Below are positions 8,901-16,720 of a DNA stretch of 64,000 bases, piece by piece. The number at the start of each line of letters is the position of its first letter. Positions within the stretch are counted from its first letter, which is position 1. The notes below the pieces were generated by a model. It did not search any database. It saw nothing but the letters and a program-made list of their open reading frames with translations, and had not been told where the DNA came from. Made by a program: the position numbers and the translations under genes. This DNA is from Pantoea sp. SOD02 (GTDB lineage Bacteria > Pseudomonadota > Gammaproteobacteria > Enterobacterales > Enterobacteriaceae), in contig NZ_CP102605.1 in the NCBI RefSeq assembly GCF_024707505.1, positions 62,001 through 126,000 on the forward strand. Direction: 5' to 3'.

Positions 8901-9695
8901 ATTGGTCGCGCTGGTTGCAGACAAGACGCTGAGTATGCCGTTATTCTCCATCAGCAGATTTTGTGCCTGCCCACCGCTAATGGAGAACGCACCCAATCTA
9001 TTGATACCCATCAGCGTGGTGCTGGTGTCGGCGTTCAGCGTGCCACCTGCCTGCTGGTTAATATTCATCCCCACTGCGCCATTCAGGATGCTCAGGGTCC
9101 CGCCTGAATTGATGAGTATCGTATTGGCAGAACCGCCAGCAATATTCGCGCGTCCACCAGAATTAATCGTGATACCGGAAGCGTTGGCATTGGTATTCAG
9201 CTCAATGCCGCCACCGTTACTTAACGTGGTTGAGGAAACGGAACCTCCAGCATAGACATACTGTGTTGCTTTATTGTCAACCAGAGTGCCTGTTGCCACG
9301 CCACCACTCTGAACATACTGGTATGATCCTTTGTCACTCAACACGCTGGATGTTGCCAGGCCGCCGGCATAAATCGTTTGGTCGGCACTGCTGGTGACTT
9401 GGGTGCCCGTAGCGGTTGCGCCGCTGTTTACATACTGTTTTGCATGATTCGAAACGGTTACAGCAGATGAGGTATCGCCACTATTCAGTGTTTGTGTGTT
9501 CCCGGCACCCGTCACAACCGTTCCAGTGTAATTCTGTGCCGAGGCTGGCAAAGAAGTCATGCCACTCAGCAGCAGAAAGGCAACCGCTGCCTTCTTCACG
9601 GCCATTGGTGGGCGACCACCGCATCCGGCACGCTCAGAAGCCACTACCCATGCCTGACGCGCCGCGCTCCAGACGATTCTGTATGCTCTATTCAT
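5925..9695 (-). CDS. AIDA-type self-associating autotransporter adhesin
   Basis: 1256 residues, exported by the type Va route. It starts with an extended signal peptide: the ESPR block MNRAYRIVWSAARQAWVVAS, then a hydrophobic core, with likely cleavage after ASA near residue 53. The passenger is built of short imperfect repeats of about 19 residues (V-x-x-G-G-x-x-x-V-x-x-G-G-x-A-x-x-T), the AIDA/TibA-type beta-solenoid whose Ser/Thr sites are O-heptosylated. A block around the motif LGAFSISGGQA occurs twice, at about residues 230-260 and 540-570, which points to internal duplication of half the passenger. A pertactin-like linker is followed by a C-terminal 12-strand barrel (about 970-1256) ending in VRLGVSFR. 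The gene for its probable heptosyltransferase lies 74 bp upstream on the same strand. Role inferred: aggregation, biofilm or host adhesion. Confidence 0.95.
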   Translation of the reverse strand: MNRAYRIVWSAARQAWVVASERAGCGGRPPMAVKKAAVAFLLLSGMTSLPASAQNYTGTVVTGAGNTQTLNSGDTSSAVTVSNHAKQYVNSGATATGTQVTSSADQTIYAGGLATSSVLSDKGSYQYVQSGGVATGTLVDNKATQYVYAGGSVSSTTLSNGGGIELNTNANASGITINSGGRANIAGGSANTILINSGGTLSILNGAVGMNINQQAGGTLNADTSTTLMGINRLGAFSISGGQAQNLLMENNGILSVLSATSATNTTVASAGLAVVTSGGTAIATTVLDGGNQTIYSGGSALFSVINGGQEVVSGTATGTTVNQNGQQNVSAGGVAAGTVVNSGGQINNFGTVTSATINDNGKVFVNSGASTVSTIINSGGIEYLNSGGLSTAAQLNSGSYQTVYAGGEAISASVTGGTQQVLGMATSTMLNSGGAQYVYTDGIANGTLIGNNAAQGVGGTANSATVAAGGAQYVYDGGSANWTTVTNNGYMNVQSGGSASGAVVKSGGTLYTNDGATATGLTLASGAVLNTRTSATLNGNNALGAFSISGGQAKNVLLENNGFLDVEAGDASSGTILNSAGRESVSGSATGTTVNAGGLQSVKAGGTATGTLVNSGGREYVEGSAIATTVNDGGMLTVFNGGIASRSIINQGGLLSVASGGVATDTTVATGGLLDIADGGVLTLANSNFINDGVTTYDTSTNASLYSSVSGSGQLTKSGAGTLTLGGTFSQSQVNLNAGALVMDGLQATTNIVALSGTSLSLVNSTVLTGIIDPTDVTIDQSSSWNITGDSLVDTLTNAGSIVFVPSQGAFTPHTLTVTNLAGNGGTITLNTVAGDSSSPIDKVIIDGGQATGSTGLRILNRSGLGAQTTGSGIAVIQAINGATTEAGAFSMNQPLVAGAYAYSLYRNADQSWYLTSQQTQQPSTDNSSTPDVVATGPVNYRDGMWSYAALPSQSLDYDRLMAGTADTRFQYAPDSRVWGRLAAGQLGHPDRGSLTSGSVPESSGEYSFLQLGGDLWQLDGVNANWRAGLYGGIGLVRSDVWRDGGTGAAGTDRDTVYTGGAYLSGRSNAGLHIDGLLQASHHSLSVASNDSTRLKTSGTGWLASAEVGQAFSINSTLALEPQLQYTVQGLSLDDGQDEAASINWSDSHRQSVRAGLKLSAFQDAKTRLSWWVTPSVTQTYGGHSEVKASVEGVSGSDASFRSKLSGTGIGLNGGVDANIRENVTLGVQGGWSESLHGGESEGYYGMVRLGVSFR

Positions 9696-9769
9696 TTCCC
9701 TATCTCTCTTTTTTTATTGTATTCAGGTGAATAATTCACCTTGCTGTATGTCATTACGTAGTTGTGGTG

Positions 9770-11002
9770 TTACTTGTCCTGAAGCTGTGCATGGAGACGA
9801 TCCGTTACGCCGCATACCTGCTTGCCGGTGATAAGGCGGGTGCACTCGTACTGCCGGTCGGTTCCTTTGTGACGGGGACACCAGAAATAGTCCCGGTGAT
9901 CGAAAGTCTCTTGCAGGCTATCCCAGCAGCCACTGCATCCATGGCTGCTGAATACCCGCCATGGCGTGTAAAACTCCGCGCCGGGCAGACTGAAACCACT
10001 AATGAGGACGACCGGTATCTGCGCTGCCCACGCAAGCCATGACAAGCCACTGGCAAGACCGATGAAAAAGCTGGCATGCCGAAGCAGATCTACACGCTCT
10101 TGCAGCGGCAGATTGCCAGTGAAGTCTTCGGCTCCGTATGGGATGTGGTTCCAGACAAAACCCTGGCCGGTACGGGAATCACGGTCAATGCACAGCACTC
10201 GATAACCGAGTTTTTTCAGATGCATGACGACTTCCGCCCAACCATGGCCGTTGTTCCAGAACTTGGCCTGACAGGTTGACTGGACGCCGATGCAGACGTA
10301 TGGCTCGGTTATGGTGCGCGGTGCATTGAGATTCAGACGCGGCGCTTCCTCTCTGACGTCAACGCCAAGGATGTGACCAGCGATGCGGTGAAACCCGGCC
10401 TGGCGAAAATCAATTGGCTGATGCGTAGAGTTGCCGCCGAAAAACAGGCCGACCCGATAGGTGGCGTAGGGAGTAAGATGCTGGATTGCATCCGGCGTCG
10501 AGAACCGTATCTCGGGATACTGCCCTTCAAGCAGAGTGATGATGTTCTGCGCCATAGCACATTCAAGGCGGCACTCGTGGAGCAGGCGAAAACGCTCCGC
10601 ATACTGGAACCAGCCCAGCAAGTCACCCAGTGTGCCGGTAGGAAAGAAAATCAGTACGTCTCGATCTTTAAGGGATAGGGTTTCATCCAGTAAGGGAATC
10701 GCTTCGTCGCCACGCCAGACTTGAATGCGAAAACGGACAAAATATTTTTTAGCCGACGTGACCCAGCCCGCGCCAGATTCACAATGGAACAGGATGTTGC
10801 CTGAATCGTCGTCCATCAGCGCCACGCGCCAGCGTCCTTGCGGAAGCAACACTCTGGCACCGTCGTTGAAGTCGTACAGAATCCCTTCAGGCCCCTGAAT
10901 CGTAGGTTGCGCCGGCGCACAAACAAATGGATAAGGATGAGATTCTTCCGCGATAACTGACGATACGGCGATGTTGTCGGCGATGGGGATTATTCCCGTC
11001 AT
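9770..11002 (-). CDS. Autotransporter O-heptosyltransferase (TibC/Aah, BAHT family)
   Basis: 410 residues, cytoplasmic. The central region carries a GT-B heptosyltransferase-like fold: FFPTGTLGDLLGWF near residue 115, the nucleotide-heptose site region CIGVQSTCQAKFW, and FIGLASGLSWLAWA. The C-terminal part holds Cys356, Cys359, Cys375 and Cys387, in line with the four-cysteine iron centre described for TibC of E. coli. The family adds heptose from ADP-heptose to Ser/Thr of strand-loop-strand repeats in AIDA/TibA passengers before export. It sits directly upstream of the adhesin gene on the same strand, as in tibC-tibA and aah-aidA, so the two very likely form one operon. Confidence in function is high because the family and its genetic partner agree. 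Confidence 0.93.
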   Translation of the reverse strand: MTGIIPIADNIAVSSVIAEESHPYPFVCAPAQPTIQGPEGILYDFNDGARVLLPQGRWRVALMDDDSGNILFHCESGAGWVTSAKKYFVRFRIQVWRGDEAIPLLDETLSLKDRDVLIFFPTGTLGDLLGWFQYAERFRLLHECRLECAMAQNIITLLEGQYPEIRFSTPDAIQHLTPYATYRVGLFFGGNSTHQPIDFRQAGFHRIAGHILGVDVREEAPRLNLNAPRTITEPYVCIGVQSTCQAKFWNNGHGWAEVVMHLKKLGYRVLCIDRDSRTGQGFVWNHIPYGAEDFTGNLPLQERVDLLRHASFFIGLASGLSWLAWAAQIPVVLISGFSLPGAEFYTPWRVFSSHGCSGCWDSLQETFDHRDYFWCPRHKGTDRQYECTRLITGKQVCGVTDRLHAQLQDK

Positions 11003-11227
11003 GGCCGGCCTCTACGACGTGTTGCCAGCAACGAACGCGCATGCCAAATCAGCTGGCTAATGATGATCCTCACAGCGACTCCCTGATGCTTAAAAGATAA
11101 GCACGGCTTACATTGAAAAAGCGATATCAGGGGTTATCGGAGGAGAGAGAAGTTTCAATAGAGGGCGGTATGAAAAAAATTGTAGTGGTTTCATTCATAA
11201 CGAGGGTGCAAAGACGCCATTATGATC

Positions 11228-11251
11228 GTAGGGTCGCCATTAATGGCGACC
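11228..11251 (+). repeat. REP element, CGCCAT type
   Basis: GTAGGG head and perfect arms GGTCGCCAT/ATGGCGACC around TA. It ends 9 bp before the stop of the MscS-family gene on the opposite strand. Confidence 0.92.
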
Positions 11252-11260
11252 GATTTACCC

Positions 11261-12340
11261 TTAACTATTCGCCTCTCGAGTCCCGGCATCAGTCAGTGTC
11301 GCCCGGACCTGAGGAAGACTCTGCGGATAATTTTGCTGAATAAACTCAATCATCTTTTCCCGCACGTAACAGCGCAGATCCCAGGCGGTGGGGGAGTTTT
11401 GTGCCGTCATCAACATACGTATCGTCATGGTTTTGTCCGTGGTATCAGTAACCTGAAGCACCTGAGTTTGCTGATCCCAAAGTTTAGTTTCGCTGAGCAC
11501 TCTTTCAAAATGCCTGCGCAGTGGTTCTAACGGCATGGAGTAATCGAGATAGAGAAATACCGAGCCTAATATTTGGGCGTTATTACGCGTCCAGTTCTGG
11601 AAGGCATTTTCAGTAAAGTAGGTAATGGGCAGAACCAAACGGCGCAGATCCCAGATACGCACAACAACATAAGTTAGGTTGATCTCTTCAATCCAACCCC
11701 ATTCATTTTCTACCACCACGGCATCATCAATTTTTATTGGCTGCGTAAAGGCGATCTGAATACCTGCAAACAAGTTGACCAGCGACTTCTGCAGCGCAAA
11801 GCCAATGATAATACCGGCAACACCGGCACCGGCGAGGATGGTGGTGCCGAATTTTCGTACGCCAGGGAAACTAAGCAGAATCAGTGATAGACACAACGTC
11901 ACCAATACGACGATAGCGACTTTTTTGACATACATTATCTGCGTACGAATTTTTCGTGCGCGAAGGTTATTCGACAGATTGATGTCATAGCGAATGAAAA
12001 GCATATCCTGCGCCACATTAATCAATCGAATTATCACAGAGCAGAAGGATAGAATAATAAATATATTAACGGTGGTAGTGATAAAACTCAGGGATCCAGG
12101 CTGGATATTAACAGAGTTAAGCCCTGCACTGATTAACAGCAAAGGTATAAACAGAAACATCGAGCCACGCAGGTGCTTTTCCAGTGATTTGAACAGTTTT
12201 CTGTCACGATTCTGCCAATAGCGGATGAACCTGAGCAGGATAAATCGCGCCAGAAAACCCACTGCGAGTGAGAGCGTGACAAGTAACACAGCAGGCACCC
12301 AAGTTGGCGCACCCGATAACTCATCAAATAATAATGGCAT
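11261..12340 (-). CDS. MscS-family mechanosensitive channel
   Basis: 359 residues, inner membrane. Four or five TM segments lead to the pore helix region GAGVAGIIIGFALQKSLVNL (about residues 168-190), the Gly/Ala-rich TM3 that lines MscS pores. This is followed by the beta domain (PIKIDDAVVVENEWGWIEEI, the D-x-V-x-V-x-x-x-x-G-x-V-x-x-I pattern) and a cytoplasmic vestibule ending near QVRATLTDAG. Such channels release solutes on hypo-osmotic shock. It is longer than MscS (286 aa) and resembles the YbdG/MscM-type branch in size. No partner gene; REP elements flank it on both sides. Confidence 0.92.
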   Translation of the reverse strand: MPLLFDELSGAPTWVPAVLLVTLSLAVGFLARFILLRFIRYWQNRDRKLFKSLEKHLRGSMFLFIPLLLISAGLNSVNIQPGSLSFITTTVNIFIILSFCSVIIRLINVAQDMLFIRYDINLSNNLRARKIRTQIMYVKKVAIVVLVTLCLSLILLSFPGVRKFGTTILAGAGVAGIIIGFALQKSLVNLFAGIQIAFTQPIKIDDAVVVENEWGWIEEINLTYVVVRIWDLRRLVLPITYFTENAFQNWTRNNAQILGSVFLYLDYSMPLEPLRRHFERVLSETKLWDQQTQVLQVTDTTDKTMTIRMLMTAQNSPTAWDLRCYVREKMIEFIQQNYPQSLPQVRATLTDAGTREANS

Positions 12341-12498
12341 TACTTTCCCTTTTATTAAGCCAACAACCTAGGTTGTCAGATAAGTTAAAAAATCAGTAAC
12401 CATTCTTTTATCGGTTATCTGCGGATTATTTCTTTACGCATATCAGTATAGACGCTGTGGCTGGCTTGATCGTTAGGGGGAAAGATGGCGGGTGCATC

Positions 12499-12566
12499 GG
12501 TCGCCATTAATGGCGACCCTACGATGGATTGGCGCGTTTTTCGTAGGGTGCGCATTCATGCGCACC
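12499..12566. repeat. REP pair (BIME): CGCCAT type then GCGCAT type, head-to-head
   Basis: Minus-oriented copy 12499-12523 (GGTCGCCAT arms) and plus-oriented copy 12543-12566 (GTAGGG head, GGTGCGCAT/ATGCGCACC arms). They are joined by the spacer ATGGATTGGCGCGTTTTTC, which recurs in related form at 29746-29764 (inverted) and 59896-59915. Confidence 0.92.
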
Positions 12567-12601
12567 TATTGTGAAAACTGGCAAATCATTCACTTTCGAC
12601 A

Positions 12602-13471
12602 CTACAACTTTAGCTGGTGGCCTAAAATAGCATCGGCTTCCTGCAATGTAACATCGAGTCCTGCAGACGGCGTGAAGGTCAGTTCGCCAAAAATAACGTT
12701 ACCATTGAGAAGGTAAAAATCAGCGCGGACAAATTTAAAATCCGATGCCAGTTTAACAGCATACTCTTTCATTTTATGAAAACCTTCGGGCATTTTCGGA
12801 TAATTGTTGGAATTGATTAATTCAACGGTATCTTCAAAGGGAAGCGGGTTCCAGTTCATATCAAAATAATAGAACTTAGGTTTGCCTTTTTCTCGCTCCA
12901 TGCAAACCATCACCGCATAAGGTTTTCCATTGAAACAGTAGAATTTGTAATCTTCTGGAAATCCACCGCGCTCATTCTCAATGTATTTCTCGCATAAGAT
13001 TTTGCGGTCTATTTTCTTATACTGGGGTTCAATAAAATGGGTCGAGAAATCCTGCTTTAACCATTTATTAAGCTGCTTGTTGGTTTGTTCAATGTCCAGT
13101 GAAGCTTTGTTGTCACAGATGATGTTATAGCCTGCGCCATGGTTACACTTGAGGGCAAACTTATTGGGTAATGCGCGGTAGTCTATTTCCTGCGGATCAT
13201 CATACACGCCGTAGAGTTGGTTAAGTATTTCACCACATCCTTTCGATTTAACATACTCCCGCACCTTAAACTTGTCTGCGCACAATGTATAAATGTCACC
13301 ATTTAGCTCATTGAATTTAAGCCACTGAATTTTTTCATTGAAATTGATCGGGTTGGTTAAGTTAAGCTTTTTCTTGAACTTAATGTAGTAGTGAGTTTTT
13401 GCGCAAAATTCCGGGTACATGTGAGCGCTGATTTTTAATGCGGATTTGACTGTGTGTTTTATCATTTTCAT
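12602..13471 (-). CDS. ATP-grasp fold polysaccharide enzyme (TupA-like)
   Basis: 289 residues without signal peptide or TM. The sequence follows the TupA-like ATP-grasp family: NEKIQWLKFNE near the N-terminus, CADKFKVREYVKSKG, FALKCNHGAGYNIIC (nucleotide-binding loop), CEKYIENERGGFPEDYKFYCF and a metal/ATP acidic stretch FVRADFYLLNGNVIFGELTF. Family members lie in capsule, O-antigen and teichuronic-acid clusters and are thought to ligate or modify sugars; their chemistry is poorly known. It lies 5 bp downstream of the flippase gene on the same strand and shares its low GC, so the pair is probably one transcript acquired together. Confidence 0.8.
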   Translation of the reverse strand: MKMIKHTVKSALKISAHMYPEFCAKTHYYIKFKKKLNLTNPINFNEKIQWLKFNELNGDIYTLCADKFKVREYVKSKGCGEILNQLYGVYDDPQEIDYRALPNKFALKCNHGAGYNIICDNKASLDIEQTNKQLNKWLKQDFSTHFIEPQYKKIDRKILCEKYIENERGGFPEDYKFYCFNGKPYAVMVCMEREKGKPKFYYFDMNWNPLPFEDTVELINSNNYPKMPEGFHKMKEYAVKLASDFKFVRADFYLLNGNVIFGELTFTPSAGLDVTLQEADAILGHQLKL

Positions 13472-13476
13472 TAAAA

Positions 13477-14712
13477 TTATCTCAGTTTGAAAATGTTAAG
13501 ATGCATTTTGATGATTGTTTTATTTCTGAAAAAGTAATTGAGTAAAGTGCAAGACAAAATCTCAACGATCAAAAAACAGTATGCAGCCCCATTAATCCCG
13601 TAAGAATTAATCATTAACCAGGATAGCGGTATGGTTAAGACACAGCATAAAAACATCTTTTTAGCCAGGTAACTGTATCCGGACTCTTTTATCATATAGC
13701 GATAGCAAATTGTGCCTAATGCAGAGAACATCGTACCAATGATAATAATGGGAATGATATTTACCGAATCCATATACTTATCGCCATACAGTAAATGGAT
13801 AAAGTAATCACCAAAAATATAGAATCCACCTAACGCAATAAGCGAAAACAGGATGACAATGCGATTGATTTTAATCAGCAGCATTTCAACGGTGATTTGA
13901 TCCTTTTCGCTGTAGATCTTTGAGAAGAAGCTTGTTATTAATGCCAGCACGATAAATGACCAGGCACCTCCTATGGTTAACGCGACGCTATAAACGCCCA
14001 GGTTTGAGTAAGAAAGGATTTTTGCCAAAAAAATACTCGATATCTGCGTGTAGATGTCCGCAGATAGGCTCGATAAAATCAGCGCCCCCCCGGTAAACAG
14101 CATATGCCGGTTATACATTCCGGCGCCCTTGCGATTCTCATTTATTTTTGTCGTATATTTAAAATAGAGGAGACGCAGGATATAAGGTATCAGCGGAATG
14201 AGAATAATCGGCAGGGTGAAGTAGTACACTGGCAGTTTAAAGTGTGAGATATAGAACCGAATCACCAGGGCAACAGATAAGCCAATCACATTAGTGATGG
14301 TGTTGATTTTTGATTTTAACTGGGTGTTGTTGTAGATGGAAAAGAAGTCCATCACGATATAGTAGGTGGCAATACCGTTGGCCACACCAAATAAAAAAAC
14401 AATGATGTCTGTGAAAAAATAGAGATAGATCAACACTGAGCTTGATGACAGCAGGAAGAAAATACGCCGTTGATTTTGCGTGTGCATCGCTAACGCAATT
14501 CCTGACTTAGTATTTTCACTCATGCGCTTAAACAGGATGTTCTGACCACCAAACCACGACAGCGTTTGCACAAATATAAATAGAGAAGTTGAAATGTTGA
14601 TCTTACCAAAGTCTTCAGGGCCAATGTATTTTGCCATCAGTGCATTGATGTAGATGAGCCCGATGATATTGACCGACTTTTCTAACATGATCCATATTGA
14701 GTTAGAGTACAT
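13477..14712 (-). CDS. Oligosaccharide flippase (Wzx-like, MOP superfamily)
   Basis: 411 residues with about 12 predicted TM helices and a positively charged loop pattern typical of polysaccharide flippases. The start SIWIMLEKSVNIIGLIYINA and the segment AKYIGPEDFGKINISTS (G-P-x-x-F-G-x-x) are hallmarks of RfbX/Wzx proteins. It should flip an undecaprenyl-PP-linked repeat unit across the inner membrane. No polymerase or glycosyltransferase is adjacent: only the ATP-grasp gene follows. It is therefore an isolated two-gene remnant, or acts with a set elsewhere. AT-rich relative to the surroundings. Confidence 0.85.
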   Translation of the reverse strand: MYSNSIWIMLEKSVNIIGLIYINALMAKYIGPEDFGKINISTSLFIFVQTLSWFGGQNILFKRMSENTKSGIALAMHTQNQRRIFFLLSSSSVLIYLYFFTDIIVFLFGVANGIATYYIVMDFFSIYNNTQLKSKINTITNVIGLSVALVIRFYISHFKLPVYYFTLPIILIPLIPYILRLLYFKYTTKINENRKGAGMYNRHMLFTGGALILSSLSADIYTQISSIFLAKILSYSNLGVYSVALTIGGAWSFIVLALITSFFSKIYSEKDQITVEMLLIKINRIVILFSLIALGGFYIFGDYFIHLLYGDKYMDSVNIIPIIIIGTMFSALGTICYRYMIKESGYSYLAKKMFLCCVLTIPLSWLMINSYGINGAAYCFLIVEILSCTLLNYFFRNKTIIKMHLNIFKLR

Positions 14713-15078
14713 TGCTCGTTTCTCATATTCATAGCAGTATTGATGATGTTCAGCGCGTGTAATGAATCATCAGCAATATGAAACTTTTTTGCTATATGCG
14801 TTAATGTTATGTTTTATTGCAGCATGCTCATATATGAGCAGCGCTCAATGTCATATTATTTATTTATACTTGATTAATTTGGTTGACAGTGTGGCTGCTT
14901 AAATAGAATTAGTGAAGGGTTTTTTGATTAATCAGAATAGTGACAGGATTTTCTAAATAATGAGTCCATTATTTAGTGTTGTTTACAGGAAATAATATGA
15001 TGAGGAATTAGCTTATAAGTCAGAGCGGCAGGTACCAGACATATAGCTAACCTGCCAATCCACTCACCTAAAAACACC
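14713..15078. other. Intergenic region, 366 bp, AT-rich
   Basis: Upstream region of the flippase gene. It contains a perfect 16-bp palindrome (TGCTCATATATGAGCA, 14825-14840) that runs into TGAGCAGCGCTCA (14835-14847). The half-site GAGC/GCTC recalls the operators at 15669-15722. No gene or RNA was recognised in the rest. Confidence 0.5.
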
Positions 15079-15651
15079 TCAAAGCGTAAGCCGAATAAAC
15101 GCCTGAATATCCTCAACAGCTTCACGGTGTTTGGCTGGAGTAGGGCTGATCATCAGGCTGTCGGCATAGCCGTTAAGCAGGGCGCTGAGTTGGCGTGTAA
15201 AGCGTGCGCTGTCAACAGGCCGGTAAATACCTTCGGCAATCCCTTCCTCAACGATGGCGGTGATGAATTGGGTCCACTTGTTAATAAACAACTCTGCTAG
15301 CTCAGCAAAGGCTTTATCGCGGCCCGCCATCTGCCAGAGTGAACCATAAAGCTGCCAGACGGCGTCCGGGGCATCCGGCAAATAGTTTTCAATGGCAGTA
15401 TTCAGTTTGTCAGCAGGTAACGTTGATTCAATGGATCGTGAAAAATCATCCAGTTCGTTCTGCAAATACCTTGTCAGGGCTTCGATGCATAGCGTCTGCC
15501 AGTCGCTGAAATAATAGTAAATATGGCTACGGGAGATTGAGAGCCTTTCGGTGAGTTCGCGCGTTGCAACGTTCTCGATACCTTTTTCTATGAATAGTGC
15601 GGCAGCGCCATCCAATATGCGGGCTTTCAGCGCTTCCTTGGTTTCTTTCAT
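15079..15651 (-). CDS. TetR/AcrR-family transcriptional regulator
   Basis: 190 residues. N-terminal helix-turn-helix: ILDGAAALFIEKGIENVATRELTERLSISRSHIYYYFSDWQTL in register with the TetR family (about residues 11-53, recognition helix around SRSHIYYYF). The C-terminal half is an all-helical ligand domain. It lies divergent from a six-TM ABC membrane protein, and two near-identical palindromes fill the space between them, so local repression of both genes is the natural reading. The inducer is unknown. Confidence 0.92.
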   Translation of the reverse strand: MKETKEALKARILDGAAALFIEKGIENVATRELTERLSISRSHIYYYFSDWQTLCIEALTRYLQNELDDFSRSIESTLPADKLNTAIENYLPDAPDAVWQLYGSLWQMAGRDKAFAELAELFINKWTQFITAIVEEGIAEGIYRPVDSARFTRQLSALLNGYADSLMISPTPAKHREAVEDIQAFIRLTL

Positions 15652-15668
15652 GTTGCGGCTCCGTTGAC

Positions 15669-15722
15669 TTTGAGCAGTTGCTCAAATAGACTTCCCATCA
15701 GAATTTGAGCATTCGCTCAAAT
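15669..15722. promoter_or_regulatory. Two operator palindromes, probable TetR-family binding sites
   Basis: TTGAGCAGTTGCTCAA at 15670-15685 and TTGAGCATTCGCTCAA at 15705-15720, both also flanked by T on the left and AT on the right. Their centres are 35 bp apart. They lie between the TetR gene start (15651) and the divergent start (15746), where both promoters must be. Confidence 0.8.
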
Positions 15723-15745
15723 TAATATTAACAGAAATTGATCCT

Positions 15746-16639
15746 ATGCAAACGCATGAAATTATTGAACCGGTTAACGTCTCCGGCAGCGCGGTTAATA
15801 CCCTTAAAAACATTGGACGCCGTCATTACAGAAAGCTTTTCTTTACCTTATTGCTGGTTATTGCCGAAAACGTGACCTATCTGCTTTATCCATTGCTGGC
15901 CGGTTTTGCCATCAATGCCATCGTCGCAGGTAAGGCATGGCATGCCGTATTTTATGCCCTAATGGTTTTTACCATGTGGGTGATTGGTGCCGCCAGGCGC
16001 AGCCTTGATACGCGCACTTTCGCGAGAATTTATGCTGAACTGGCTGTGCCGGTTATTGTTGCCCAGCGTCGGGAAAATCACAGTCATTCAACTATCGCTG
16101 CCCGTGTTGCGCTTTCAAGAGAGTTCGTCGACTTCTTTGAAAAACATCTGCCGGTATTGATTACTTCCCTGGCTTCTATCACCGGGGCGGCGTTGATGCT
16201 GCTGGCGATTGAATTCTGGTCGGGCATCGCCTGCCTGGCCGTTTTAGTGTTCTTTTCGTTTTTTCTGCCAGGTTACACCAACAAAAATGAGGCCCTATTT
16301 TTCCGGCTTAATGGTCGGCTTGAAAAAGAAGTGGGCTTTGTCAGCAGTGCACCGGTCGCATCTTTGAGCAGACATTATCGGGTGTTGGCGGGGCTGCGTA
16401 TCCGCCTGTCCGACCGCGAAGCGATGGGATATCTTTCGATTGGCGCGGTTGCCGCTTTACTGTTTGCTATGACCATTTTCACCATGGCGTTACGTGGCGG
16501 AACCGATGCCGGCCATATTTATTCCGTCATGACTTATCTCTGGATGTTCGCGATGAGCCTTGATGATGCGCCCCAACTGCTGGAAAAATATTCCCAGCTG
16601 AAAGATATAGGGAAAAGGGTGAAGACGGATCCTATCTGA
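15746..16639 (+). CDS. Six-transmembrane ABC-type membrane protein lacking an ATPase domain
   Basis: 297 residues. The sequence resembles the membrane half of an exporter-type ABC protein: GRRHYRKLFFTLLLVIAENVTYLLYPLLAGFAINAIV (TM1 and the first loop), MVFTMWVIGAARRSLDTRTFARIYAELA and a long hydrophobic TM3-TM6 stretch. It stops after KRVKTDPI with no Walker A, signature or Walker B. This fits the known stand-alone family of six-TM ABC membrane proteins and so is probably not a simple truncation. No separate ATPase gene is adjacent, so it must use one encoded elsewhere or work differently. Regulation by the divergent TetR protein is likely. Confidence 0.82.
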   Translation: MQTHEIIEPVNVSGSAVNTLKNIGRRHYRKLFFTLLLVIAENVTYLLYPLLAGFAINAIVAGKAWHAVFYALMVFTMWVIGAARRSLDTRTFARIYAELAVPVIVAQRRENHSHSTIAARVALSREFVDFFEKHLPVLITSLASITGAALMLLAIEFWSGIACLAVLVFFSFFLPGYTNKNEALFFRLNGRLEKEVGFVSSAPVASLSRHYRVLAGLRIRLSDREAMGYLSIGAVAALLFAMTIFTMALRGGTDAGHIYSVMTYLWMFAMSLDDAPQLLEKYSQLKDIGKRVKTDPI

Positions 16640-16671
16640 AGCTGCTGCAAGAACGGCAACTGCTCGATCCC

Positions 16672-16720
16672 GTAGGGGCGCCATTCATGGCGACCAGGTG
16701 CGCATAAATGCGCACCCTAC
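16672..16720. repeat. REP pair, tail-to-tail; supplies the stop codon of the FadR-type gene
   Basis: Plus-oriented CGCCAT-type copy (16672-16695) and minus-oriented GCGCAT-type copy (16697-16720) joined tail-to-tail. The minus-strand gene ending at 16717 reads into the GTAGGG head: its TAG stop (16717-16719) is part of the REP. Confidence 0.92.

Noticed and set aside
6019..9255. Several long open frames on the plus strand opposite the adhesin gene
   Set aside because: They mirror the repetitive, stop-poor composition of the adhesin repeats, lack ribosome sites and resemble no protein family.
6900..9480. Periodic repeats that might suggest a CRISPR array
   Set aside because: The periodicity is about 57 bp, in frame, imperfect and codes for the autotransporter solenoid; there are no identical repeats with unique spacers and no cas genes.
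15746..16639. Pseudogene of a full-length ABC exporter
   Set aside because: No remnant of Walker or signature motifs was seen in any frame downstream before the REP pair, and stand-alone six-TM members are a known family.
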